NCBI GenBank assembly: GCA_013396635.1
Contig: WBMW01003134.1
Coordinates: 62,001-126,000 of the forward strand
Direction of reading: 5' to 3'
Length of the DNA: 64,000 nucleotides
Source: Penelope pileata
Taxonomy: Eukaryota; Chordata; Aves; Galliformes; Cracidae
The notes under the pieces are model-generated. The model saw nothing but the letters and a program-made list of their open reading frames with translations. It did not search any database and was not told the origin of the DNA. A program made the position numbers and the translations under genes. This document shows, in pieces, positions 35,001 to 42,632 of the stretch (its first letter is position 1; every line of letters starts with the position of its first letter).

Positions 35001-37216
35001 CTGAGAGTAAAACTAAAGAATGGGAGTTGAGCTTCTTTGTGGTTACTGTGGAAAAAGGAACACTGTCGTTATATTGGGGGCAGAAAAAGAAAGGCAGGAG
35101 TTACAAAGGAGATCAACTGTCTTCAGAGTTCCGTGATAGCTTGCTTTCTGTGTAACTGGCTGAAAAATTCAGACTAGAGAAAAAGGTAGTGTTCAAAGAG
35201 TCCCGTAAGTAGGCTGATGTCAGTGAAGACAACAGTTTCTTTCCTCCTTGCTTTGGCTCGTGTTGTTCATCGTAATATATATAATAGCACTTCAGGAAGG
35301 CTGTGAAGAAACCAGAGTCCCTTTATGCATCTGTTTCTAATAAATCTGCACCATTATTGAGGGAATTCTTTTTATTTTGGAATCACTTGTAATTTACTCT
35401 GTAAATCTTCCAGTATTTTTGGATTTCTCATACTTGAGTGCTGAGGAGCTGGGAATGCCTACAAGCTATAACAGTCTTTGCTGAATCCATCTTTGTCTTG
35501 TTGTTTGAAGTTGTGGTCTCAATTGCTGCTGAAACATGGTAGTCATTCCTTCAGAAGAGAATGTTCTTTTAAAAATCCCTTAAGACCAAACGAGTGAAAA
35601 TGTTCTGCAAAGAAGTCTTTGGATAGATGCCCTTGCATACACTAGGCCATGGGTGTCCAACCCTTAGGCTTGCCTGGGCCACACTGAGTGAAGAAGAATT
35701 GTCTTGGGCCACATGTTAAATATGTGATACAGTTAATGTATATAACTAAGAAAACATTTTTTAATATACTTTTTATTAAAACATAAAAAGAAAGAGCAAC
35801 AAAAACATGTAACTAGTGGGATATTTGGCCTCGTTTTTGTGAAACTAATATGTCAGTCTGGTTTGATGGAAGTGGCTGCAGTTCTTAGTGAGTTTTCAAA
35901 GTGTTCACCAAGGTGTTGTGTTGAAGGAATACTCTGGTTTTGCGACATTGATATTTTTAAATTTTAAATATTTTCATAATGATTATGATGTTCTTGTGGT
36001 TGTACTTAGAAGTTGCTAATATTGTGAGTCCTGTGGAAAATTACCAGCATTGTTTTAGCACATTCAGCATTCTGGTTTCTTACAGATGTCAGCTTTGTTA
36101 AGCCTAGAATATTGCTTTATTTGCGTTACTCATAAATTGTGTAAAAAGGTGACGGTCCCCTTGAGTACGCAAAAGTTGAATAGGTAAACTGATTTTTTAC
36201 ATTTCTATTAAATAATTCGATAGTAATTTAGATGCCAAATTTAACAATATCAGTCATTTAGAATTCATGTAAATATTCTGATAGTTCATTTGGGATGTTT
36301 TGCTGATGATGTGGAGTCAGAGCACTGTTTGAGAGACTCGAGGAAACAAACTGTTGTGTTTACTTAATTTCTAGGTCACCTTAATTATTTTATTGAATTC
36401 TGAACTGTTTGTGTTGAAATGAACATTTATTAAATACATTTTTCTCTCTTAGGAGAACGACCATTTCAGTGTACGCTATGTGAAAAGGCATTTAATCAGA
36501 AGAGTGCTCTTCAAGTGCACATGAAAAAACACACAGGAGAAAGGCCTTACAAATGTGATTACTGCGCAATGGGATTTACACAGAAAAGCAATATGAAACT
36601 TCACATGAAACGGGCTCATGGTTACACTGGTATGTAACAGAGTGATAGCAGTGGCGAGTGCAGGAAGCTGTGCCATTTACTAGGAGGTCACAAAAAAACT
36701 TAGCGAGTGAGGGATTAGACATCAATAAGCTATGGGTGAGAGTTGGTGAGCTAACAGTTGAAGAACCCAAAAAACACTGAAACACATAGGTTAGTGCTTC
36801 TGGTTCTTTGTTTTATTTTGTGGTGGAGCCCTGTATTGCTGAAACAGAACGTTCAAAAATGCTACAGGAGAAGAATTGATTATGTTAGCTTTTGTGGGTT
36901 TCTTTTTCTGAAATATTTTTTTAGTGTCAGTAGAATCTGGAGTACTTGTATGATACCTCTTCATGAAGTAGTTGCGTAATACCTGTCCAAGCATGACCCC
37001 TTTGTTTGCAAGGAGTAATTCCCAGCGTATTTCCATTTTTCTTATGCAACACATCTAACCGTACTGACTTTCTCTTGTACTTCGGTAGGTCCTGTGCAAG
37101 AACCTGCTAGCAATCAAGAACAAGAAGGGGAAGACATTAGTCGTGCTCTGAATTTAGAAGAAGTGGTGCAAGAATCTTCAAATGAATGGCAAAGTATAGG
37201 CAGTGTTTTTCGATGA
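14..37216 (+). CDS. ZNF236: ZNF236, zinc finger protein 236 (5'-partial, 25 exons)
   Basis: Large nuclear C2H2 zinc-finger protein, presumed DNA-binding transcription regulator; the human gene is described as glucose-responsive (family knowledge). Exons, all GT-AG with phases that join: 14-217, 1799-2027, 3988-4260, 6339-6542, 7513-7657, 9392-9652, 9897-10147, 10671-10772, 15564-15715, 16873-16979, 17079-17230, 17346-17558, 18025-18304, 18749-18852, 19902-20267, 21584-21729, 22908-23151, 23571-23750, 24634-24786, 25544-25734, 27813-27944, 30734-30931, 32710-32839, 36453-36629, 37089-37216 (TGA at 37214-37216). The sum is 4722 nt: 1573 residues plus stop, 21 fingers. Human ZNF236 is about 1845 residues with 30 fingers (recalled), so about 270 residues and 9 fingers lie left of base 1. 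Identity rests on finger order plus near-identical spacers such as DVIQQLLELSEP and RKPAKVRVGKT, recalled rather than searched. No frameshift or internal stop. Confidence -1.
535..735 (-). mobile_element. CR1 LINE 3' fragment
   Basis: Starts with repeats of agaatcatagaatc, the reverse complement of the CR1 3' terminal octamer repeat, then gggttggaagggacctt..gatcat, ttccaacccccctgccatgg and ggttgcccaaagccccatcc. Reads on the minus strand; lies in a ZNF236 intron. 5'-truncated, as is usual for CR1. Confidence -1.
3988..6542 (+). CDS. ZNF236: ZNF236 zinc-finger cassette A1 (fingers 1-4 of window)
   Basis: Exon 3988-4260 encodes three C2H2 fingers (CPYCSKEFKKPSDLVRHIRIH, written as C-x2-C-x12-H-x3-H; then CPQC and CQFC fingers). 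Exon 6339-6542 encodes the fourth (CPHCDKKFRTSGHRKTH...) and a basic tail, RHQRKPAKVRVGK, followed by the conserved PDIPLQEPILITDL. The intron splits the finger 3-4 linker at HTG|VRPF in phase 1. The finger 2-3 linker is SGIKAF, not the canonical TGEKP, a trait shared by all four cassettes. Cassette A2 at 18.2-20.1 kb is the closest relative. Confidence -1.
7513..9652 (+). CDS. ZNF236: ZNF236 zinc-finger cassette B1 (fingers 5-8 of window)
   Basis: Exon 7513-7657 begins with LIQPIPRNSQFF, then NNNFVNDADRP, and carries most of finger 5 (CFYCHRAYKKSCHLKQH). It is split in phase 2 at HIR|SH. Exon 9392-9652 carries the end of that finger plus three more: CSQCGRGFVSAGVLKAH, CLICNGAFTTGGSLRRH and CPYCQKTFKTSLNCKKH. 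All Cys and His ligands are present. Linkers are TGEKPF, TGLKAF and NDLRPY; the last two are non-canonical and may kink the finger array (inference). The acceptor before 9392 is A-rich next to the AG (cttaaaaag) and looks weak. Confidence -1.
8160..8280 (-). mobile_element. Degenerate CR1-like fragment
   Basis: Weak match to the CR1 3' region (ataaaatcattaaggttgaa, ggatcagattgctccaggcc). Old and heavily diverged; could be chance. Confidence -1.
9897..15715 (+). CDS. ZNF236: ZNF236 glutamine-rich spacer (three exons)
   Basis: Exons 9897-10147, 10671-10772 and 15564-15715 encode a finger-free spacer between cassettes B1 and B2. It opens YELAQQLQQHQQSTSIDD and is very rich in Gln with interspersed acidic residues (VEIESDELQQ, FDQQGLSQG, NQQTQFPAVQQLQD). 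Such low-complexity Q/E stretches commonly act as transactivation or protein-contact surfaces (inference). Phases are 2/1, 1/1 and 1/0. The intron between the second and third of these exons is the longest uninterrupted one in the ZNF236 part (10773-15563, 4.8 kb). Confidence -1.
10148..16872 (+). other. ZNF236 introns in the Q-rich spacer
   Basis: Introns 10148-10670, 10773-15563 and 15716-16872. The acceptor before 10671 follows a long T/C tract. The 4.8 kb intron is AT-rich and holds no repeat or exon I can name; its longest open frames (about 60-80 codons) show no recognisable motif. Confidence -1.
16873..17558 (+). CDS. ZNF236: ZNF236 zinc-finger cassette B2 (fingers 9-12 of window)
   Basis: Exon 16873-16979 is spacer (TTRLIQDQPSQEELE...) and ends SYR in phase 2 at a GTTTGT donor. 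Exon 17079-17230 holds fingers CEYCSKGFKKSSHLKQH and CQLCGRGFVSSGVLKSH. Exon 17346-17558 holds CSICSTSFTTNGSLTRH and CPFCDESFRTTVHCKKH, then an Ala-rich tail and a Gly run. The exon 17346 acceptor (ttactttaag) was chosen because it alone restores G|GVKAF in frame. This cassette aligns finger for finger with B1, including the odd linkers TGVKAF and MSMKPY. Confidence -1.
18025..20267 (+). CDS. ZNF236: ZNF236 acidic spacer and zinc-finger cassette A2 (fingers 13-16)
   Basis: Exon 18025-18304 opens with an acidic run (VEDDDENSER) and the conserved GVITFTEEETAELAKIRP. It then has a Glu/Lys-rich stretch with coiled-coil character (SEKVLVQSAAEKDRISEIK; inference) and most of finger 13 (CSYCPKSFKKPSDLVR). 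Exon 18749-18852 holds finger 14 (CEECGKSFTVKSTLDCH). Exon 19902-20267 holds finger 15 (CHVCSNSFSTKGSLKVH) and finger 16 (CPHCDLRFRTSGRRKTH), then a basic PEAKKARKP run and the start of the long Ser/Thr/Gln spacer (LLNSSSTDPNVFIMNNSVL). Closest to cassette A1. The exon 18749 acceptor has almost no pyrimidine tract. Confidence -1.
19005..19110 (-). mobile_element. Old CR1 fragment
   Basis: Contains agaataaaatagaatagctc, gtcaagtccagctgcctgg, ccacttcaggactaaagtt and attatccgaatgcctgttg, in the order of an older avian CR1 subfamily 3' end. Minus orientation, in a ZNF236 intron. Confidence -1.
21229..21248. repeat. (GT)10 microsatellite
   Basis: Ten perfect GT units in a ZNF236 intron, preceded by C. 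Likely length-polymorphic. Confidence -1.
21584..27944 (+). CDS. ZNF236: ZNF236 Ser/Thr/Gln-rich spacer with recurring ITLTI motifs (six exons)
   Basis: Exons 21584-21729, 22908-23151, 23571-23750, 24634-24786, 25544-25734 and 27813-27944 encode about 350 residues without fingers. Composition is Ser, Thr, Gln, Leu and Gly with very few charges. A degenerate motif recurs: LTVSLTDGSL, ITLQIDPSILQQ, ITLTINNSSLSQ, ITLTISGQDLIQ, ATLTISNDQLLSQ, VTLTLADTQG and VTLNITSQ. The stretch ends ILVSHTPHSATAN..EITYQ. Its function is unknown; a hydrophobic, low-charge spacer of this type could be an activation or interaction surface (inference). The donor after 23750 is GTTGGT, a weak match, yet the joined frame is intact. 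Confidence -1.
26660..27099 (+). mobile_element. CR1 LINE 3' fragment
   Basis: Has ggccacaaagataatcag, agaggctaagagttgggg, gggtgataaggcattggaac, ttgcccagaggagctgt, gggttggatggggctttga and ends aaggtcccttccaagccaag..cctatgatt. About 440 bp, plus orientation, several small indels against the usual CR1 consensus. Confidence -1.
28430..29505 (+). mobile_element. CR1 LINE, long 3' fragment with a gap
   Basis: Longest CR1 copy in the window. Includes ORF2 3' sequence (ggacctcatgaagttcgaca, aaagggaaatgcaaagttct, gtggccaacagcatcctgag, aatgaagggccacaaagatg) and 3' sequence (gtggtgcccaatgaaagaat, ctggacaggttgccaagaga). The reading frame is broken by many stops, so it is inactive. An A-run and 41 N at 29254-29314 interrupt it where CR1 has no poly-A. 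Confidence -1.
29267..29307. other. Assembly gap, 41 N, flanked by A-runs
   Basis: Thirteen A on the left and seven on the right of the N run, inside the 28.4-29.5 kb CR1 copy. Probably an unresolved homopolymer. Confidence -1.
30734..37216 (+). CDS. ZNF236: ZNF236 C-terminal five fingers and acidic tail (last four exons)
   Basis: Exon 30734-30931 gives finger 17 (CFECNQTF..., His spacing x4) and most of finger 18 (CHICNKAFKRATHLK). Exon 32710-32839 completes it and adds finger 19 (CDNCEKAFAKPSQLERH). Exon 36453-36629 adds finger 20 (CTLCEKAFNQKSALQVH) and finger 21 (CDYCAMGFTQKSNMKLHMKRAH, H-x4-H). Exon 37089-37216 encodes an acidic tail (NQEQEGEDISRALNLEEVV) ending SVFR at TGA 37214-37216. 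Linkers here are canonical TGERP(F/Y), unlike the upstream cassettes, so this block probably binds DNA in the usual wrapped mode (inference). Confidence -1.
31355..31423 (+). mobile_element. CR1 3' tip
   Basis: About 70 bp: ttggaaccagacgatctttaa, ggtgccttccaacccaagcc, then ttctgtgattctttga. A severely 5'-truncated insertion in a ZNF236 intron. Confidence -1.
31540..31600 (+). repeat. Ancient interspersed repeat fragment
   Basis: Contains gacaaggggtctgtccaggc and cagtatcccatctctgaa, alignable with the copy at 44236-44350. Family name not known to me with certainty. Confidence -1.
35648..35900 (+). mobile_element. Interspersed repeat, hAT DNA-transposon-like (tentative)
   Basis: Begins gggtgtccaacccttaggct then tgcctgggccacactgagtg, and repeats cttgggccaca some 45 bases later. 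This phrase (GGTGTCCAA..TGGGCCACA) resembles a dispersed element I recall from amniote genomes and associate with hAT-type transposons. The right end is not defined and no target duplication was identified. Class assignment is uncertain. Confidence -1.
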
Positions 37217-37560
37217 CACCTTAAAGTCTGAAAGCTAAAAATATTTTTGGGACTTGAGTTTCTCTAAACAAGTTTTCAGAGAAGAAGAAGATGGATTTTA
37301 CAGTTGAAGCTTCAAGCATTGGAAATATTAACAGTAAAATAATATATTATAGGGTTTTTTAATTATTTACAAAAATTACCTAAAAGAATCATTGTCTTTT
37401 TTAAACTTGTAGAAAAATATTGTGGAATCATCAGTTAATCTGTGCTAAGTTGTCTGTGAATCAATGAACTCAGGTAATACTGTATACAGTTTCATCTTCT
37501 AATTCACAGCCAGTATATCTATTTGAAAAATAAACTGGAACTTCATACCAGAATAGAATT
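37217..37560 (+). other. ZNF236: ZNF236 3' UTR, proximal form
   Basis: Sequence after TGA 37214-37216 up to just past the first AATAAA. It is AT-rich with U-rich runs typical of 3' UTRs. Whether transcripts end here or run on to the distal AATAAA at 39523 cannot be decided from sequence. Confidence -1.
37529..37534 (+). terminator. AATAAA poly(A) signal, proximal, ZNF236
   Basis: Canonical hexamer about 310 nt after the ZNF236 stop. The downstream sequence is not strongly GU-rich, so usage is uncertain. Confidence -1.
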
Positions 37561-38380
37561 ATTCCCATTTTTAAAGGAGGGGATGAATAACTTCATGGAA
37601 AAGCCATGAAGCTGTTAGCTTTCCTTTTTTTTAGTCGTTTAAAGAAATAACTGAGTTTGGAAACAAAATGGTACAAAGTAGATGCATGCAGTAATAAGTA
37701 GCTTTTTCTTTTTGCAAGGCAAAGGAAAATGCTGTGTTTCTGTTTGAAGTTAGTGCATTTTCAGAACATATTGGGATAAATTGCCATGAATTTATGGCTT
37801 TTCTTGAGTTAAGCTCTCGAGAGAGAGCATGTTCATTCCCATTCCAACCACAGATGCAGTTTGTTGTTTGGCTCTATATTAAAATGCTTGAGGTTTTAAA
37901 CTCAGCAGTAATTATTTAAAGAGAATTCAAACTGGAAGGGGTTACAATGAAAGCCTCTTCTGTGCTTGCTGTATTGGATCGGCAGGGACATGTCCCAGTA
38001 TCTGTGGAAAGCTCTGCCACACGCTAAATTTGACGTGCTAAATTTGGGAAGTAAACATGCAATTTTGTGTTAGCAATCAGAAAGGGAGATGCACACTAAG
38101 TCACCTATATTATACAAAATTCCCCATTTCTTTAAACATTTATTTCAAATCTGTAAATTCCTCATTATTTTCTTTGCGAATTTTGGAAATTTGTTACTTC
38201 TATTTGTTCAGTCATTACTTCATCAAAACTACCTAGCTGACTAAGTAATGTTTTGAAAGGTGCCACTTAAGTATAGTCATAGCAAGGAAACACTGGAGTA
38301 AAAACATAGTCATCTTTTAGACATTCCAAAGACAACTCTTTTCTTGTTTTTACCTTGTTCTTTTGAATTTTATTTATACG

Positions 38381-38434
38381 TTACATATATATAGATATAT
38401 ATATGTGTGCTTGTGTATATATATATATATATAT
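38381..38434. repeat. AT-rich dinucleotide microsatellite
   Basis: Interrupted (TA)n/(TG)n tract with a pure TA core of about 20 bases at its right end. Simple repeat, likely length-variable. Confidence -1.
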
Positions 38435-39522
38435 TTAAAGTTATATGAGCCTCTGTGTGGCTGATCAGTATATTTTGTAAATACTAAGCCCAGTTGCAGG
38501 AAGTTCATCTTTTCGGTTTGCTGCAAGTACTTCCAGATCAGTGATGGTTTCGTTGTACTATAATACAGAACTGAATTTTAGTTTACTTTCTGAAAGAAAA
38601 TTGCTCTCAGATCCAAAAAGCCCTTTTTTGTAAATATTGTCTATACTTTGTCTATGATACAAAGTAGTTATTTGAGATTGCTGAAGCAAGAAATTATTGT
38701 TTTCGATAGGGCATCTCTTAATTCTTTTGTTAACTCTTTGGCGTATGTATATAAGTAATACAGTTGGTGACATGAAAATAACACTTTTGTTATGTGGAAT
38801 ATTTAATTCAAAAACATGTTAAATAATATTACTTTTTTCCTAATTCTGCTTTGTGTATTTTTTTTTAACCATTTGATTCTGGATTCTAGGAAACTAAAAC
38901 CAGTTGAACAGAAATGAGCCTCTATTTTAAGAGGATACGTGAAGATCTTCCGGCAGTGCTTTTCCTTCCAGACAGTGTTGGTGTTTCAGCTGTTTAGGAA
39001 AGGTATATTTTGCAGCTGTTGTCTGAAGGCATACCGACCCCTTTGCACAGCACCATGTTTATCTGTAATATAACATAGAATTTGAAGCTCTGTCATCCCA
39101 ATTCAGTTCAAACGGGCTGTGTGGTACATACCGTGTATAAAACCTTTCTCCTGCTCTTTCAGAGAATAGTGTGTAAATGCACAGGAAAGTTGGTTGGAAG
39201 TGATTAGTTGGCATAGATGATGACACTGTCCAGGGGTGGCTAAATACAGTTTGACAGAAGACGATTTACAGCTCTTCACATCCACACGCAATTCCATTCT
39301 TCGTAATGGTAGTGTGATTCCCGAATGCTTGGAAGTACTCAGTCTGCTCTGGCTGTGACTGCTTTGCCAGGAAGTAACAAGTGGTAGTGACTGATGCTAA
39401 GAGAACACGTGCTAAGAGCAGATCTCATGAGTAACAGGATGCAGTTTTGAAATGGTCACTTCTCAAAGTGTTTTGTCTTGATGAGAGGCAGCGAGTGTGT
39501 GCTGCAAGTCCTGGAAGTGACA

Positions 39523-39528
39523 AATAAA
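39523..39528 (+). terminator. AATAAA poly(A) signal, candidate distal end of ZNF236
   Basis: Canonical hexamer about 2.3 kb after the ZNF236 stop, followed about 10 nt later by a short GTGT element (gagctgtgtagcc). A 3' UTR of this length is plausible for the gene. Inference only. Confidence -1.
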
Positions 39529-40829
39529 CAGCATGAGCTGTGTAGCCACCTGACACTTTTCCCGAGTGCCATCTCCTCCTTTAGCGCTTGCAGTCCTGTC
39601 AGTTACAGTAAGTAGGTTTTATTATAAACTTTTTTGTGAAATGGTATTTTATTTGTTTCTCTCCCCATCACCCCACCTTCTCACTGGTGATCTTCAAGAA
39701 TCCATGCTCACGTATCCTGATACAGAGGTTTTCGTCATCTAAGCTATTTGGTGAGATTGAGCTGGAAGTTTTCAAAGCAGTATGCCTGCAGGTGTTCAGT
39801 ACATATGCAGACACTGGAACGAGTACATTAACAATGCTTTTGAAATATTGAAGTAGGTACATCTTGTTTAGGAAGTAGAGAGAACTCTTATTCAAGGACT
39901 TTGTTGAAGTGTCAGATTGTGTAGTGAGTAAGGGAACAGTGCTTAGGAATGCCACTGCTCTTTCTGGTTTGTTGCTACAGTAGGTTTTTGCTTGCCTCAG
40001 GCCTTTTAGCATGTGTCACCCCAAGTTTTGCTTTTGGCTTATGTCCACTCTTTCAGTACAAGAAGTAACAAACCCCTAGTGCTTGTTGTCCATTCTTATT
40101 TCAGGATTTTTTTTTCCCCCTAACTAGTCATATAGCCATTTAAAATGCTGAGTGGTTTTTTTTTTTTTTTTTAACAAAACTACTAAGTAATTAAAAGACT
40201 TAGATTTCAGTCTAAGTTTTAGTCTCTCTCTTGAGACTTGTGTTGACAAAATGTTGTTTTAATTACCATACCTTTTCTTTCTTTATGAAGTAAATTTTAA
40301 AAAAAGCCATTTCCAGCCTAGGAAGGGGTTACTGGGGGAAAAGGAGAGCGACAAAGGAAAGGAAGCAGCTTTGAATTACTTCTGTAGTTCTACAGTGCAG
40401 TATTCTGGAAGATTACTCTCTGAATTTTTTTTACCTTAAATGTCCTTTTCCATTTTTGAAGAGTTCTTTAAAAATCAAATTGAGTTTTACATGCTCTGTT
40501 CAAGGGAGATACTGTGTGCTATACTTGTTTACAAAGGCAGAGTTGTATTGCTTTCTGTTTTTGCCTTGCCATGTCTCCTTGGCCTTTAGCTGCTGCTGGT
40601 GTCCCATAAATCATATTGTCAGCCTTGTTAGGCCACGCTGTCACCAGCAACATCACAAGAAGCCTGTGGACATGCAGCTGAGTCCTGCCCAAAGTGTCAT
40701 TTTCCAGTATTTTAAGCATTCTTAGTAAACGGCAGGAGGAAAAAAAAAAAAACAAAAAAGAACATTTTATGTATACAATCTACTTTATAAAAGACAAAAC
40801 CGGTCCAGGTTTCATTATATGTCAATTAC

Positions 40830-40835
40830 TTTATT
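40830..40835 (-). terminator. MBP: AATAAA poly(A) signal of MBP
   Basis: TTTATT on + is AATAAA on -. Roughly 25-45 nt further along the minus strand lies a G/U-rich stretch (ggttttgtctttt), as expected for a downstream element. Best candidate for the main MBP 3' end. Confidence -1.
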
Positions 40836-42054
40836 TCGATAATTTTTAAAAGCTTTGTTCCTATAAGAACAATATGTATTCAAATTAAGTCCACTATTAC
40901 GTTGCAGAGTATACATCTGAATGAAGCTACAATAGAAAAATACACATAGCAAACAATGCAGGTGACAGAAGATGTAATACATGTGTGTATGCTTAATAAT
41001 TTTGGTGGGTTTGTTTTCTTTAGTCTCTATTTCTATCCACTCATCTTCCATTGCTTTGTATTAATGGACACTGAATATAAACCTACAATAGATTTAGATG
41101 TGAAGTAACATACATGTTTCTAGGTAACTTTTACTGGGCACTTATAGATGCACTTTCAACTTGGGAAGCATTAGCTGCAGTCTACAAGACAGGCTAAAAC
41201 TAAAAAAATCAGACACTTAGAGGATAGCCTGAGGAATCGGTAAGCTTAAGTAATAAAACAGTGCAATTCAGAAGAGCCTTGTATTTCCCTACGCGTGGTT
41301 GGAAACACCATTGCCACACATTCATTTTAGTTATTTGTGAACAATTAATACCTAAATCTAACTCAGTTATAATATATTTCTATAAGGCAACTACAGTACC
41401 ACAGTTAAATGTTCACAGTAGTTTACTATGAGTTTGCTTTGGTGCACTGCCCTTACCAGGCATCCAGATGTTGTTCAGGCAAAAGAAGAGCCAACCAAAT
41501 ACAACGCTGCTGCAATACCAAGAACGATGTTTGAGATTCTATCATGAGATGTGCAGGACTATCTGAGATACCAGTACTGAAGGGCTCTCTTTCAGAAATT
41601 AGACTTATTCACGTATGTATTTAATTACGTACTTTACTGCAAAGCTAATGCTGTTGCAGCAGAGTTTGTGTGGAGCAACAGTGACGTCCAGTGGTCACGT
41701 GTGCGATCTTAGATGTTTCGTTGCTGGGAATATCCCTTGTTTCTTAACATTAGTCTAACTCAAATTTGAAATCCTCTTTCTCTCCCTCATCTGCTCTTAA
41801 TTCTGATGGTGTGGATGCGGTGAGCAATTTAGGGTGTGGAAAGCATTTCCTTATTGCTATTGCTCTGCATCATATTGGTTCTACAACATCTGCCCCCTCC
41901 CACGTTTCACATACCTTGAACTCCCAATGTTTGGTAAACCTTTCCGTGACTGCCTAATCCTGTTATGAAAATAAATTATGCTGTGAGTGAGAGAAGGAAG
42001 ATTAAAACGAAACAAAAACCAAACCAAAGTCCCAAATCATAAAAAAAAAAAAAA

Positions 42055-42102
42055 NNNNNNNNNNNNNNNNNNNNNNNNNNNNNNNNNNNNNNNNNNNNNN
42101 NN
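42055..42102. other. Assembly gap, 48 N, after an A-run
   Basis: Fourteen A precede the N run. It lies in the MBP 3' UTR, so the transcript would carry a U-rich stretch of unknown length here. Confidence -1.
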
Positions 42103-42210
42103 GGATAAACAGTCCTTACAACTTCTGCACATGGTGGATTTCTCTTTGTTTTTACAGCAGTGTTTCAAAAATTCATTAACAGCAGTGCTCAGTATCCAAG
42201 ACATTAGCTC

Positions 42211-42216
42211 TTTATT
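42211..42216 (-). terminator. AATAAA, possible proximal poly(A) signal of MBP
   Basis: Canonical hexamer on the minus strand about 360 nt after the MBP stop. May be unused; no supporting downstream element stands out. Confidence -1.
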
Positions 42217-42575
42217 TGCAATTCTGATGTTCACTAAAAGGAAACCAGGAGACTCGAGCTCAAATTAGGTGCTTGGGAGAAATAATGAAGTCCAGCATAC
42301 AGTTAGGGCATCCTGAAGGAGAATAAGTAAAGTCAGATCTTGTTACTTTACATAAAATAAGGAAAACATCTAGTAAAGCTACTTTGTGTGTTCCTTTCAT
42401 TCAACTGTTGGTCAGGGATTGCCAATAGAAGTTTGTATCATCTACTGCATGCAGAACCTAATTGGCATTAAGTAATGGACTGCATCTAACTAGGTAATTC
42501 TTGCAGTTGTTATTAATTTTAAGGCAGTTAGATTACGTAGCAGAGTGTATGATCCTCGAATGGCATCGTGGAGCT

Positions 42576-42632
42576 TCAGCGCCTCGCAACTGGTGAACCA
42601 GACCGCGATCCAGGTCGGGAACCAGAGCCTCC
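42576..42632 (-). CDS. MBP: MBP terminal coding exon ..SGSPVARR-stop
   Basis: Acceptor ctccag ends at 42633. 18 codons (GGSGSRPGSRSGSPVARR) then TGA at 42578-42576. Arg/Ser/Gly-rich C terminus, a site of citrullination and phosphorylation in mammals. Confidence -1.
   Translation of the reverse strand, partial: GGSGSRPGSRSGSPVARR

Larger units (their letters stand above)
27945..37088 (+). other. ZNF236 introns among the C-terminal finger exons
   Basis: Introns 27945-30733, 30932-32709, 32840-36452 and 36630-37088. They hold the longest CR1 copy (28430-29505) with an assembly gap, a CR1 3' tip (31355-31423), a divergent old repeat at 31540-31600 and a DNA-transposon-like repeat from 35648. 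No additional exon was recognised; the 112-codon minus-strand frame at 34308-34646 shows no motif. Confidence -1.
37561..40811. other. Intergenic or extended 3' UTR between ZNF236 and MBP
   Basis: About 3.3 kb between the convergent genes. Contains an AT dinucleotide tract (38381-38434), several AATAAA/TTTATT hexamers and a T run near 40160. No gene recognised; the open frames on either strand are short and motif-free. Confidence -1.
40812..42575 (-). other. MBP: MBP 3' UTR
   Basis: Minus-strand sequence from the MBP stop (42578-42576) to the cleavage region after AATAAA at 40835-40830. The length, about 1.76 kb including a 48-base gap, is comparable with the long 3' UTR of mammalian MBP mRNA, which carries localisation signals for oligodendrocyte processes (family knowledge). 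A second AATAAA lies at 42216-42211, about 360 nt after the stop, and could give a short form. The core of the known transport element (GCCAAGGAG) was not found inside this interval. Confidence -1.
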
